A stretch of DNA of 55,565 nucleotides from Streptomyces hayashii (GTDB lineage: Bacteria; Actinomycetota; Actinomycetes; Streptomycetales; Streptomycetaceae): positions 1 through 55,565 of the forward strand of contig NZ_JAHHIU010000107.1 of the NCBI RefSeq assembly GCF_024539815.1. Reading direction: 5' to 3'. Made by a program: the position numbers and the translations under genes. Within the stretch, counting starts at the first letter, position 1, and each line of letters begins with the position of its first letter. This document shows, one piece after another, positions 8,666 through 16,234 of the stretch. Under the pieces are notes generated by a model. It did not search any database. It was not told the DNA's origin and saw only the letters and a list, made by a program, of their open reading frames with translations.

Positions 8666-9280
8666 TCAGCCGGCCCACCGGGCGTCGAGGGCGATGGTCT
8701 GCAGGCGGTCGAGCGTGAGCGGGGGCTGCGGTCGCGTCACCGGGCCGCTCTCGGCGTAGGAGTTCACTTCCTGGACGATGACCCGGCGGCCGTCGGGGTG
8801 GAGGGTGTCGACCAGCCACACCACGGCGGAGCCGCCCTTCTCCGACGCCCGCTTGGCCCGCTTCACCTGGGTGCCGTCGGCCAGGGTCAGGGCCTGGCAC
8901 TCGATGTACTGGCCGTCGCAGCCCATATGTCCTTCGAGGACGTCGCCCATGTCGAACTGGGCGTTCACCCCGATCATGCTCTTTCCGTGGCCGTCGTCCC
9001 AGACCAGCGCGCCGTAGCCTTCCTGACCCTGCTGGTCGGAGATCTTTGCGCCCTTGGGCAGCAGGGACTTCAGCACCCGGATCATCTGCCGGCCGGACAG
9101 CGACGCGTCGGAGTCCGAAAGCGCGATGGAGGGGGACGAGGCCCTGACGCCGGCGTTGGCGGTCCGCGGTTCGGCGGCCGAGGCCTGAGCCGCCGCACCG
9201 AGCCCGAGAGCCAGGACGAGGCCGGCGGCGACGGCCACGCGGCGGCCCGGACGACGGCGTACGGGAGTGCTGCTGTTCAT
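8666..9280 (-). CDS. Secreted protein of unknown function
   Basis: Exported protein of 204 residues. The first 35 residues form a clear signal peptide: basic RRRPGRR, hydrophobic VAVAAGLVLALGLGAAA, cleavage near ASA-A. The mature part is polar and probably beta-rich, with two cysteines in GCDGQYIECQAL that may form a disulfide, and GALVWDDGHGKSMIGVN. I know no named family. AAGGAAG lies seven bases upstream of the ATG. It is transcribed alone, and the upstream gap must carry its promoter. Confidence 0.82.
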   Translation of the reverse strand: MNSSTPVRRRPGRRVAVAAGLVLALGLGAAAQASAAEPRTANAGVRASSPSIALSDSDASLSGRQMIRVLKSLLPKGAKISDQQGQEGYGALVWDDGHGKSMIGVNAQFDMGDVLEGHMGCDGQYIECQALTLADGTQVKRAKRASEKGGSAVVWLVDTLHPDGRRVIVQEVNSYAESGPVTRPQPPLTLDRLQTIALDARWAG

Positions 9281-9752
9281 GTGGTGACTTCCTTCTCTGA
9301 ATCCGAACGCGGATGTTCCCTGCGTCGCGGGACGGCGCTTGGTGCGAGGCGCCGGACACGGCCCGGGCACAGATGTGTCCCGGTGAACAGGCGCAGGGTG
9401 GTTGTCACGTCCTACCGGCCCGGCGGTCGTGCCGCTTCGGCCGGTGCGACATCCACAGACTCCAGGAGAGCGGGCGCCCCCGCCAACAGTTGCCGCCGCA
9501 GTCGGGACGACGGGACCGTCCCACCCTCGTTGACCTGGGGAAACAGGAGTGGGTGGGATGCCGTTCCGGGACGCGCGGACCCCTCGTGCCGCGTCGTCCG
9601 TCATGGGCGCGGCCGACACCACCCGTCAGTCGCCCGTCTCCGCGCCGCCGACGGCAGCGGTGCGGGCCGCTGCGCCGGCGGACGGGGTGAAGACGGGCGC
9701 AGCCGATCGCGTGGTCGGCGCGCCGCCTCCGGCCGTTCGATCGACCGGTCCG
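9281..9752. other. Intergenic, no gene recognised
   Basis: 472 bp between two leftward genes. It must hold the promoter of the secreted protein and the 3' end region of the Rieske oxygenase gene. The open frames here lack ribosome-binding sites and family marks. Confidence 0.5.
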
Positions 9753-10742
9753 TCAGTCCGCCGGGTAGAACTGCGCGTACCAGCGGCGCAGCGCCTTGAT
9801 GCCCTTCTCATGCGGAAGCAGGACGGGGCGCGCCTGGTAGATCTTGTGGTCCCAGATCCCGAGCTCCTGGCGCACCTCGCCCAACGCCTCCCTGCGGAAG
9901 ACGAGTTTGGCCAGGGGCGTCAGGAACGGCAGCCGGGCCGGTTTGCGGATGTAGTACAGCATGCGCAGCTCGCTGGTGCGGTCGTCGACGGGTGTGCTGA
10001 GGGCGATGGCGGTCACCGACAGGACGGGGCCGTGGGTACGCACCACCATGACGCCGGGCCCGTACATGAACGCGTCGAAGGTGTTGTCGACGACCCGGCC
10101 GAGGACGCGGCGGGAGATCCGGCCTCGGGCCTCGGCGAACGGACCGTCCGCCTGCCAGTCCTGGACAGGGGGTTCGCTCTGGCCGTGGATGAAGTGGAAG
10201 TGGGACTCGTCGACGATGTTCTCGCGCATCTCCTGGATGTGGACGCGTGCCCGGCAGGTGTCGTCGATGGGCGCGGCGAACTCCTTCGCTTGCGCCTCGG
10301 GGATCTCCGGCACCTCCCACGAGGGCTCGCCCGGTCCGGCGTACACGAGGACGAGCCCGCTGTGCTCGCGGACGGGGAACCCGTCGAGGGCGACCTTGGG
10401 GGTCCGCACGGCGAACGGGGCCCGCACGCACCGGCCGTCGGCGCCGAACCGCCACCCGTGGAAGGGGCACTCCACCGTGCCGTCCACGACCTTCCCGCCC
10501 GCGCCGAGGTGCGCGCCGTAGTGCGGGCAGTGCGCGTCCCGTACGGCTGCGCGGCCGTCGGCTCCCCGGAAGGCGATGAGCGCCCGCCCGAAGTAGTGCA
10601 GGCTGACCACCTTGCCCGGTCGCAGTTCACGGCTGCGCAGCACCGCATACCAGCCGTACGGCACGGTCGGCATCGGATACTCGTCGGCCCGGGGATCGCG
10701 CGACAGGCCGGCCAAGTTGTCATGACTGCGACGTAAAGGCAT
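9753..10742 (-). CDS. Rieske 2Fe-2S oxygenase (KshA-like)
   Basis: Terminal oxygenase of 329 residues. The N-terminal Rieske domain binds 2Fe-2S through C72, H74, C92 and H95 (CPHYGAH and CPFHGW). The catalytic domain shows NIVDESHFHFIHG, where D178, H181 and H186 fit the mononuclear iron site motif. Size and layout resemble 3-ketosteroid 9-alpha-hydroxylase oxygenase KshA and related steroid or terpenoid hydroxylases, which need a separate reductase; none is adjacent. The ATG at 10742 lacks a strong ribosome-binding site; M24 at 10673 is an alternative. Substrate unknown. Confidence 0.9.
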   Translation of the reverse strand: MPLRRSHDNLAGLSRDPRADEYPMPTVPYGWYAVLRSRELRPGKVVSLHYFGRALIAFRGADGRAAVRDAHCPHYGAHLGAGGKVVDGTVECPFHGWRFGADGRCVRAPFAVRTPKVALDGFPVREHSGLVLVYAGPGEPSWEVPEIPEAQAKEFAAPIDDTCRARVHIQEMRENIVDESHFHFIHGQSEPPVQDWQADGPFAEARGRISRRVLGRVVDNTFDAFMYGPGVMVVRTHGPVLSVTAIALSTPVDDRTSELRMLYYIRKPARLPFLTPLAKLVFRREALGEVRQELGIWDHKIYQARPVLLPHEKGIKALRRWYAQFYPAD

Positions 10743-10772
10743 GCGCAGATGCTAGCCGCCCGACCATGGCGA

Positions 10773-11192
10773 TCAGTCGCCGGTGATGAAGTCTTCCGGC
10801 CGGTCCTGCCGCAGTCGGACGGAGCGGTGGTTCAGGAGGTCGAGCGCCTCGGGAATACCGCCGCCGAACTCGTCACGAATCTTCTGCAGGGCTTGGATCC
10901 TGCGCCCCTCCAGGATCAGGTAGTCGATCTGCGACCAGCGCAGGTCCGTTCCGTCGGTGGGTCGCTTGAGGGCGTCGACCTCGGCTCGCAGCAGAGCTAC
11001 GGCGGCGACGATCTCGTCGTCGGACACGGTGCCTTGGAGAGCCGGTGCCCCGGGTCCCGGTTCCGGGCGCAGGATTCCAAGTTCTCGGCAGAGCCGCGCA
11101 CGCAGATCGCCGAGCTCGCGCCGAATCGCGTCGCGCTGCGCCGGCGCGTCGTCCGACTCGGCCTGCGCCGGATTCGTCTCATCGTCAGCCAT
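10773..11192 (-). CDS. Conserved hypothetical with bL12-like C-terminal helix pair
   Basis: Acidic, helical protein of 139 residues. The first 70 residues are charged and probably coiled (QRDAIRRELGDLRARLCREL). The end, RRIQALQKIRDEFGGGIPEA followed by LDLLNHR, resembles the helix-turn-helix of ribosomal protein L7/L12 C-terminal domains (K-I-x-A-x-K-x-x-R-x-x-x-G-x-G-L-x-E-A-x-x-L). Streptomyces have several small proteins with this motif and no known role. It lies 30 bp upstream of the Rieske oxygenase gene on the same strand, so it may be cotranscribed. The ATG at 11192 fits best. Confidence 0.72.
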   Translation of the reverse strand: MADDETNPAQAESDDAPAQRDAIRRELGDLRARLCRELGILRPEPGPGAPALQGTVSDDEIVAAVALLRAEVDALKRPTDGTDLRWSQIDYLILEGRRIQALQKIRDEFGGGIPEALDLLNHRSVRLRQDRPEDFITGD

Positions 11193-11429
11193 GCGGCTGA
11201 TTCTCCGCCAGACTGCCGACTGGGCGCGAGGCCCGCCGAGTGGGAGCGCACCGCCTCGACGTCGTCGCGGGCGAGGCGGTGTCACGGGGAGGTGTTCGCG
11301 CGCAGCGGTGGGCGGCCGCCTACCGGAAACCAGGGTCTTGCCGTGCTCGTCTGCCTCCCGCGCTTCGACCGAGTTCGTGGACCAGGCATCCGAGCGTGAC
11401 GCGTTCGGCCGAGTGCGAGTGCTGCGGGG

Positions 11430-11780
11430 TCACAGGCTGTGGGCGACGGGGTGCAGCGGTTCGTAGAGGGGAAGTTCGGCCCCGCTGGGGAGCCGGACGG
11501 CCGTCAGTTTGCCCCAGCGTTGTTCGCTGACCGGGCGGGTGATCTCAACGCCCTTGGCGCGGAACGCGTCGAGCTGGGAGTCGAGGTCGTCGCACATCAG
11601 GTAGAACTCGTGCCGGGCCGGGCCATCCGTCGGATGCACGGCGACTTCGGCCGGGGGCAGCTTGAAGACGAGCCAGCCACCACCCGCGTCGACGCCGGGA
11701 AAACCGAGGACGTCACGGATGAAGGCGCGGTCCGCTTCGGCGTCCTGGCTGTGGAGGATGACATGCGCGCCGCTGATCAT
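11430..11780 (-). CDS. VOC/glyoxalase-superfamily protein
   Basis: Small cytosolic protein of 116 residues with the vicinal-oxygen-chelate fold. The first beta-alpha-beta unit is visible as SGAHVILHSQDAEADRAFIR with LGFPGVDAGGGWLVFKLPPA, the second as HEFYLMCDDLDSQLDAFRAK ending ELPLYEP. E/H residues at the usual metal positions (H7, E49, E110) are compatible with a metal site, but the reaction cannot be told; the family includes glyoxalases, dioxygenases and resistance proteins. GGAGCC precedes the ATG. Single leftward gene. Confidence 0.85.
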   Translation of the reverse strand: MISGAHVILHSQDAEADRAFIRDVLGFPGVDAGGGWLVFKLPPAEVAVHPTDGPARHEFYLMCDDLDSQLDAFRAKGVEITRPVSEQRWGKLTAVRLPSGAELPLYEPLHPVAHSL

Positions 11781-11970
11781 GGCTGGCTCCGGTCGGTCGA
11801 CGTGCTGGCGGTCGTGTCACCCGGCATCCTGGCACGCCGAGGCCGAGAAGACCTTCGACCGGGTTCGATGACACGGCGGGCGACTTGAACGTCGACGGAC
11901 ACCGGTGTCCCTGAGCGACCGGTGCCGCGTACCCACTGCAACATCACCCTTCGAATGCCGTTCAAACGGG

Positions 11971-12023
11971 AGCACCGCCCTCCCTAACGCGGGTGTCGCA
12001 AATTCGGATCCTGCCGGAGGCAC
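11971..12023 (+). other. Decayed tRNA-Arg(CCU)-like 3' half, probable att site
   Basis: The segment reads like the 3' two-thirds of an actinobacterial tRNA-Arg(CCU): AGCACCG (D-arm end), an anticodon loop CTCCCTAA with one extra C, GCGGGTGTCGC, then a damaged T-arm (TTCGGAT loop, CCTGC) and acceptor strand CGGAGGCAC. The 5' third is missing and the anticodon and T stems have mismatches, so it cannot be a working tRNA. A tRNA-style terminator follows and a headless integrase lies 70 bp away, which fits an attachment-site remnant left by an integrative element. tRNA identity is from memory. Confidence 0.6.
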
Positions 12024-12029
12024 AAGGGA

Positions 12030-12063
12030 AAAGGCCACCCAGGGCCGTTCCTACGTGGCCTTT
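12030..12063. terminator. Hairpin terminator after tRNA-like fragment
   Basis: AAAGGCCAC and GTGGCCTTT form a perfect 9-bp stem with a 16-base loop. The 3' arm ends in TTT, the best factor-independent terminator in the window. It sits where tRNA genes normally have one, and also just past the end of the leftward integrase remnant. Confidence 0.75.
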
Positions 12064-12093
12064 GACATCCACTTCTTACATCAACGCGGGCGG

Positions 12094-12616
12094 TCACCCC
12101 CGGTCGGGACGCCTCTTCCGCAGCGGCCGATCCATGTGGCTCATGGCCTCGCGCTGCGTGTCCTGCACGACGTGCGCGTACACGTCCATGGTGACGCTGA
12201 TCTGCGAGTGGCCCAGGATCTCCAATACGACGCGGGGAGCCACTCCGGCGGCCGTGAGGAGAGTGGCCGTGCCGTGCCGGGCGCCGTGCAGCCGGATGAC
12301 GCGGAGGCCGGCGGACTCGGCGACGCGGGTGAAGGAACGGTAGACGTTCCGCGGCTCGACCTGACGGCCGGTACGAGTGGTGAAGACGTAGCCCGACTCC
12401 TGCCAGGTCTCCCCCGCCCTGGCCCGAGTCGCCGCCTGCCGCATCCGGTGCCAGCGCAAGGGCGCGAGGCAGGGCGCGGGAAACGGAACGACACGACGGC
12501 GGCGGCTCTTGGGATCGTCGTCATAGAGGACGGCGCGACGGCGCTGCGTCTGCTGACGGACGTAGAGGAGGCCATAAGCGCATGCGGCAGGTCGAGTGCG
12601 GCAGGGTAGATGACCA
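12094..12616 (-). pseudogene. Truncated tyrosine integrase (C-terminal catalytic half)
   Basis: About 170 residues of a phage/AICE-type tyrosine recombinase. Visible are the core after the first active-site region (AVLYDDDPKSRRRR, VVPFPAPCLAPLR), GYVFTTRTGRQVEPRNVYRS, the H-x-x-R box as HGARHGTATLL, and EILGHSQISVTMDVYAHV with the nucleophile tyrosine. The arm-binding and core-binding domains and the first catalytic arginine (normally in GLRRGE) are missing. Homology stops near the large hairpin at 12616. A full integrase has about 400 residues, so this is a relic and should not recombine. It reads toward the tRNA-like fragment, the usual order for elements integrated in tRNA genes. Confidence 0.8.
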
Positions 12617-12685
12617 ACGAGGCCCCCGAGCAAAGTGATTGAGACGTCAGGCATCTCGATCAACAGCCCGGGGGCCTCATTCGTT
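12616..12685. repeat. Large imperfect hairpin at integrase break point
   Basis: Left arm AACGAGGCCCCCGAGC (12616-12631) and right arm 12666-12685 (GGGGGCCTC core, ending TCGTT) are nearly complementary. The loop itself contains a second stem, GATTGAGA/TCTCGATC. The whole 70 bp can fold into one long cruciform. It marks where integrase homology ends. It may be a bidirectional terminator or the end of an inserted element. Confidence 0.65.
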
Positions 12686-12722
12686 GCGCTTCGCACGCCG
12701 TCACCTGATCGGAGGCGAGCTC

Positions 12723-12736
12723 GAAGAAGCTCAGTG
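12723..12736 (+). repeat. 14-bp direct repeat, copy 1
   Basis: GAAGAAGCTCAGTG, identical and in the same orientation to 13833-13846, where it directly follows a transposase-like C-terminus. This copy is probably the 3' end of another insertion-sequence remnant, or of the same one split by later insertion of the secreted-protein gene region. Confidence 0.55.
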
Positions 12737-12816
12737 GTCCGCGGGCCTGGACCTGCTCCGGCTTGCCGGCGATGGATGCCGGCGCACTGTTGACACGGAG
12801 CAGAGAGGTGGTTGGT

Positions 12817-13323
12817 CTACCACCAAGAGGTGCACATGATGCCGCTGTTGTCGCCCTGGCTCAGCAGCGTCGCGCAGACGCGGAAGGCCCGGCTCGACGA
12901 GCTGCTGGTCGGGTAGGCCGGCGTCGTCATCCTCTTGCCGCCCGTCATCGTGTTGAACGGACCGCACTGGATCCAGGTCTGCCTGTTGTCGTTGCTGACG
13001 TCCATCCAGACCTCTGCCCGGACGCCGGAGCTCCAATTGCTACCCGATCCGGTGGTCAAGACGCCCCACGCGGCCTGTCGACCTCCGACGTTGCCTGCCT
13101 GCATCGCGTACGAGGCGACAGCATGGGGAACGTCAATCACCATCGCCCCCGCACCCCCCACACCCTGGCCACTGAGACTGTCCGGGATGTCGGTGAAACC
13201 ATTCACACCTCCCTCGCAGTCCGACCGTGCTGCCTGAGCCGCGCCGGCGGATCCGGCCACCATGCCTGCCGCCAACATGATCGCGGCTGCTCCTACGGTG
13301 AAGATCCGTCGGATGCTGTGCAT
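12817..13323 (-). CDS. Secreted protein of unknown function
   Basis: Exported protein of 168 residues. A signal peptide is clear (RRIFTVGAAAIMLAAGMVAG, cleavage near AQA-A). The mature part has cysteines in SDCEGG, QCGPF, RVCATL and IMCTSWW, enough for two disulfides, and a beta-rich sequence (SSGVRAEVWMDVSNDNRQTW). No family recognised. The ATG at 13323 has GGGAGA upstream. It lies inside the region of mobile-element debris but has intact coding sequence. Confidence 0.8.
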   Translation of the reverse strand: MHSIRRIFTVGAAAIMLAAGMVAGSAGAAQAARSDCEGGVNGFTDIPDSLSGQGVGGAGAMVIDVPHAVASYAMQAGNVGGRQAAWGVLTTGSGSNWSSGVRAEVWMDVSNDNRQTWIQCGPFNTMTGGKRMTTPAYPTSSSSSRAFRVCATLLSQGDNSGIMCTSWW

Positions 13324-13559
13324 GTTTTCTCCCTGGGTCCAGGTGCTGAGGGCTTCCGCAGAGGGGCGCTGTGCCGTGGCGCCCATCCGTCAAGATCATC
13401 GTTGAGTCGTCGGCCACTGCTGTGACCTGACCGAAGCGCCAACGGCCCCCGCTTCCGCCGCCGTAGCGGTGCAGGGGGACGCCCAGCCGGCGCCTCGAAC
13501 TGTAGGGCGGAGCCGGGACGTTGCGACCCTGACAGATGTCAGGGTCACGATCAGCTGTT

Positions 13560-13832
13560 GGGGCGCGCCAAGGCCCCGCCAGGCCGCCTGGCCTGGGTCA
13601 CTTAAGGGGCGATCAACTGGCTGCACTCAACGCTGCCTTGTACCCGCACGGCAGGATCGGCGAGAAGCTGCTCTCAACTTTGACCCGGCCGGATCTCCTC
13701 GCGCCAGCGGCAGTCTCATCGTCCTCCAGTTCGCCCGCCTGAAGTCCTGGCGGATCTTCCGCAGGTCCGGCTGCAGCCCCAACCGCATGATGTCAATCGC
13801 CAAGGCCGTCCTCACCCTGGAGCTGCAACGCT
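13560..13832 (+). pseudogene. Transposase C-terminal remnant
   Basis: The frame ending at 13834 carries FARLKSWRIFRRSGCSPNRM followed by AKAVLTLELQR and a stop. This resembles the C-terminal end of IS5-type DDE transposases as I remember them (H/F-A-R-L-K-x-W-R-I). The more N-terminal part is scrambled across frames and has no start. The 14-bp direct repeat starts exactly at the stop codon. The assignment rests on one motif. Confidence 0.45.
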
Positions 13833-13846
13833 GAAGAAGCTCAGTG
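13833..13846 (+). repeat. 14-bp direct repeat, copy 2
   Basis: Same GAAGAAGCTCAGTG as at 12723, here beginning at the stop codon of the transposase-like remnant. It is a probable insertion-sequence end. Confidence 0.55.
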
Positions 13847-14288
13847 ATGTCGGGGACCGAACGGCGGCTCAGCTCCTCGGCCAGGCGCTGGCGGCCCGCC
13901 TGCGTGGCTTTGCCGTTCAGGGTGGCTGTCAGCGCCCAGAAGGCCGCCCATGCCATTCTCGCTGGCGCAGGATGCCAGAGCCGTCGACATCACACGGCTG
14001 ACGTCAACGGGGCCGGACGGAGGCATACGGCAGCACCCTCGGGCGACTGCCGGACCAGCCGTCAACGGCCCTGGATGCGGGCGCGGATCGAACTCGGGGT
14101 GCGGGCACGGCGCCGTCGGCGAGGGTTCGCCCGTGCCGGCAGCGCCGTGCCCGCGAATCGGGTGAGGGCTTCCATGCCGCTGCGCAGGAGAGATCCCGGT
14201 GTGTGCAGCAGCGCAGTCAGGCCGGCACCCACGTCGGTGGAGGCCAAGGCCGGGCTCCGGTCCGCGCCCCCTGCAAGTCCTCCCCGCA
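13847..14288. other. Degenerate intergenic DNA
   Basis: 442 bp with short overlapping frames on both strands and no convincing gene. The leftward frame 13627-13956 has no ribosome-binding site and runs antisense to the transposase remnant. The region is best seen as decayed mobile-element DNA. Confidence 0.5.
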
Positions 14289-14771
14289 TCACCGCCTTCG
14301 GCGGGAGTGGCCCCAGGAGGAGTCGTCGACGAGGCGGCCGCGGTCGTCGCGCAGGATGACGGTGTCGGCGTCGTTGTCCCACACGTAGTCGCGGCGGTTT
14401 TGGTAGAGGTCGTCGCGGGTGTCGAGGCCCTTTCCGGTGTGGATGCGGACCGTTGTGCGCGCGGCCAGGCGGTAGTGGTGGAAGGTGTAGGTGCGACCGT
14501 TCTCGTTCGCGAGGGTCCAGCCGTCGAGGTTGACCGCGTGGCGGGTGAGGTTGACGAGTTGCACCCGCTCCTTGTTCAACGAACGGTTGGAGCGGCCGCC
14601 GCGTCCCGCGGAGTCGTTCATGACGGCCGAGATCTGCACCCTCGGATGCCGTGAACGTCCGTGGTCGGCCGCGGACGCCGGAGGCGCCGCCGCCGAGACC
14701 AGTGCGCCGGTCACCAGCGCGGCGGCAGCGAAACGACGAGCGCTGGAAGTAGCAGAAGCAGAAGCAGACAA
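14289..14771 (-). CDS. Secreted lamin-tail-domain protein
   Basis: Exported protein of about 160 residues. The signal peptide is best seen from a TTG at 14771 (SSARRFAAAALVTGALVSAA, cleavage near ASA-A), with AGGGGG upstream. The mature part is one lamin-tail domain: RVQISAVMNDS, ERVQLVNLTRHAVNLDGWTL, YTFHHYRLAARTTVRIHTGK, DYVWDNDADTVILRDDRG and a final SSWG. In bacteria this Ig-like domain is common in secreted or surface proteins and nucleases; here it stands alone. The function of the standalone form is unknown. An ATG at 14840 would add 23 residues before the signal. Confidence 0.82.
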   Translation of the reverse strand: MSASASATSSARRFAAAALVTGALVSAAAPPASAADHGRSRHPRVQISAVMNDSAGRGGRSNRSLNKERVQLVNLTRHAVNLDGWTLANENGRTYTFHHYRLAARTTVRIHTGKGLDTRDDLYQNRRDYVWDNDADTVILRDDRGRLVDDSSWGHSRRRR

Positions 14772-14950
14772 GGGTCCCCCTCTTGGTGCGGGCACTTCTC
14801 GCAGACGGCCTTCACGGCCGTTGCGGAGTCCGTGCGGCATGCGGATGCCGGTGGGTCGGTCGCACACACTCTGCCGACCCACGCGAGGGGAGGGGCGAGA
14901 AACGGCACGGAGTCACCTGGTGCACATATATCCGCGACTCTCCGATGCCC

Positions 14951-16177
14951 TCACCCGTGTGAGGGCTTGACGCCTGGAGTTGACGGCTCCTGTCCGGGCT
15001 GCCGTGCGCCGACGCATGCGAGGGTGAGCGTGGCGGTCACGGCCAGGACGACGACGGCGGCCCCCGAGAGCAGGAAGGCGTTCTCGGCTCCGGCGAGGGT
15101 GATGGCGGTCGAGGCCACGAAGGGGGAGATCGCCAGGGCTCCTGCCACCCCGGCCTCCCACAGGCCGAGCGCCTTCGCCAGATGACGGCTCGGTATGCGC
15201 TGCTGCACCAGTGCGATCAGGGGAATGTCCGTGAGGGCCGAGGCCAGCCCCGTGGCGGTCAGGAGAACCGCCGCCACAGCATGGGAGGTGACCGTTCCCA
15301 GCGGAGCCCGGAAGATCCCGAGCAGGGCCCACGCCAGCACCGCGGCCGGTGCGAGTCTGCGGATGCGCAGGCCGGCCAGGAGCAGGGCGCCCACCACTTC
15401 GGCGACCCCGGCGATGCCGAGCAGCAGGCCGTACCGGCCGCCCTGTCCCACGACCGCGACGAGTCCGACGGTCAGGAAACCGTTGGTCAGGGCGAGGGCG
15501 AGCACGAAGGTCACGATGACCACGAGCACATCGGGAGCGGCCCGAACTGCCCTGAGTCCGGCGGCGAGATCGGACCACAGCCCGGTCTGACCGCTCGGCC
15601 GGGCGGGGCGGGTCACACGGATGGCGGCCACGGCGACCGCCGAGCCCAGGAAGGTGAGTCCGTTCACCACCAGCACCGACTGCAGCGAGCCGAAGGCCAG
15701 CAGCGGCGCGAGCATGAGCGGGCCGACGAAGAAGGCGGCCCGGAAGGCGACCTGCAGCAGGCCGTTGGCCTGCTGGAGACGGTCGTCCGGCACGATCTGC
15801 GTGACGATGGCGTTGCGGGCCGGGGCGAACGGGGCGCCGATCAGCGCCAGGAGCGCCGTGGTCGCCACGAGCAGGGGCAGGTTCAGCAGGTCGAGGGAGA
15901 GCAGGACCGAGGCCACAGCCACCACGGCGACCCGGGCCAGGTCGGTGACGATCATCAGTTTCCTGCGGTCTCCGCGGTCGGCGTACGACGCGACGACGAA
16001 GGTGGCCACGAACGCGGGAGCAAACGCGGAGACGCTGACCAGGGCGACGGCCGTGGGGTCCTTCGTCAGAGCCCAGGCCAGCCAGGCGGTCGCGGCCGTG
16101 TACAGGCCGTCGCCGAAGCGTGAGACGCCCTGGCCGGCGAAGAGAAGCAGGAAGTCGCGGTCCCTCAGCAGTGACAT
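14951..16177 (-). CDS. MFS transporter, likely efflux
   Basis: Integral membrane protein of 408 residues with about 12 hydrophobic helices. The family loop between helices 2 and 3 appears as SYADRGDRRKLMIVTD. The opening LLRDRDFLLLFAGQGVSRFG and the motif FAPARNAIVTQIVPDDRLQQ are typical of the MFS_3 (enterobactin/macrolide exporter) group. The substrate cannot be told. It lies 52 bp downstream of an ArsR-type regulator on the same strand, with an operator-like palindrome between them, so it is probably under that regulator. Confidence 0.9.
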   Translation of the reverse strand: MSLLRDRDFLLLFAGQGVSRFGDGLYTAATAWLAWALTKDPTAVALVSVSAFAPAFVATFVVASYADRGDRRKLMIVTDLARVAVVAVASVLLSLDLLNLPLLVATTALLALIGAPFAPARNAIVTQIVPDDRLQQANGLLQVAFRAAFFVGPLMLAPLLAFGSLQSVLVVNGLTFLGSAVAVAAIRVTRPARPSGQTGLWSDLAAGLRAVRAAPDVLVVIVTFVLALALTNGFLTVGLVAVVGQGGRYGLLLGIAGVAEVVGALLLAGLRIRRLAPAAVLAWALLGIFRAPLGTVTSHAVAAVLLTATGLASALTDIPLIALVQQRIPSRHLAKALGLWEAGVAGALAISPFVASTAITLAGAENAFLLSGAAVVVLAVTATLTLACVGARQPGQEPSTPGVKPSHG

Positions 16178-16216
16178 GCGGACACTGTCGGGTCCCGTCG
16201 GGAGTCCGATCCATTT

Positions 16217-16234
16217 ATTAGGCAGATGGCTAAT
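16217..16234. promoter_or_regulatory. ATTAG-n8-CTAAT operator candidate
   Basis: ATTAGGCAGATGGCTAAT has perfect 5-bp outer arms and near-symmetric inner bases. It lies across the stop codon of the ArsR-type regulator and upstream of the MFS gene. AT-rich palindromes are rare in this GC-rich DNA and resemble ArsR/SmtB-type sites. Confidence 0.6.

Noticed and set aside
9549..10736. 395-residue rightward frame antisense to the Rieske oxygenase
   Set aside because: No domain marks, and the opposite strand shows intact iron-sulfur and iron motifs.
11971..12023. Functional tRNA-Arg gene
   Set aside because: The 5' acceptor strand and most of the D-arm are missing, the anticodon loop has an extra base and the T stem is mismatched.
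12094..12696. Active integrase
   Set aside because: It lacks the N-terminal DNA-binding domains and the first catalytic arginine region.
13627..13956. 109-residue leftward frame
   Set aside because: No ribosome-binding site or family match, and it is antisense to the transposase-like C-terminus.
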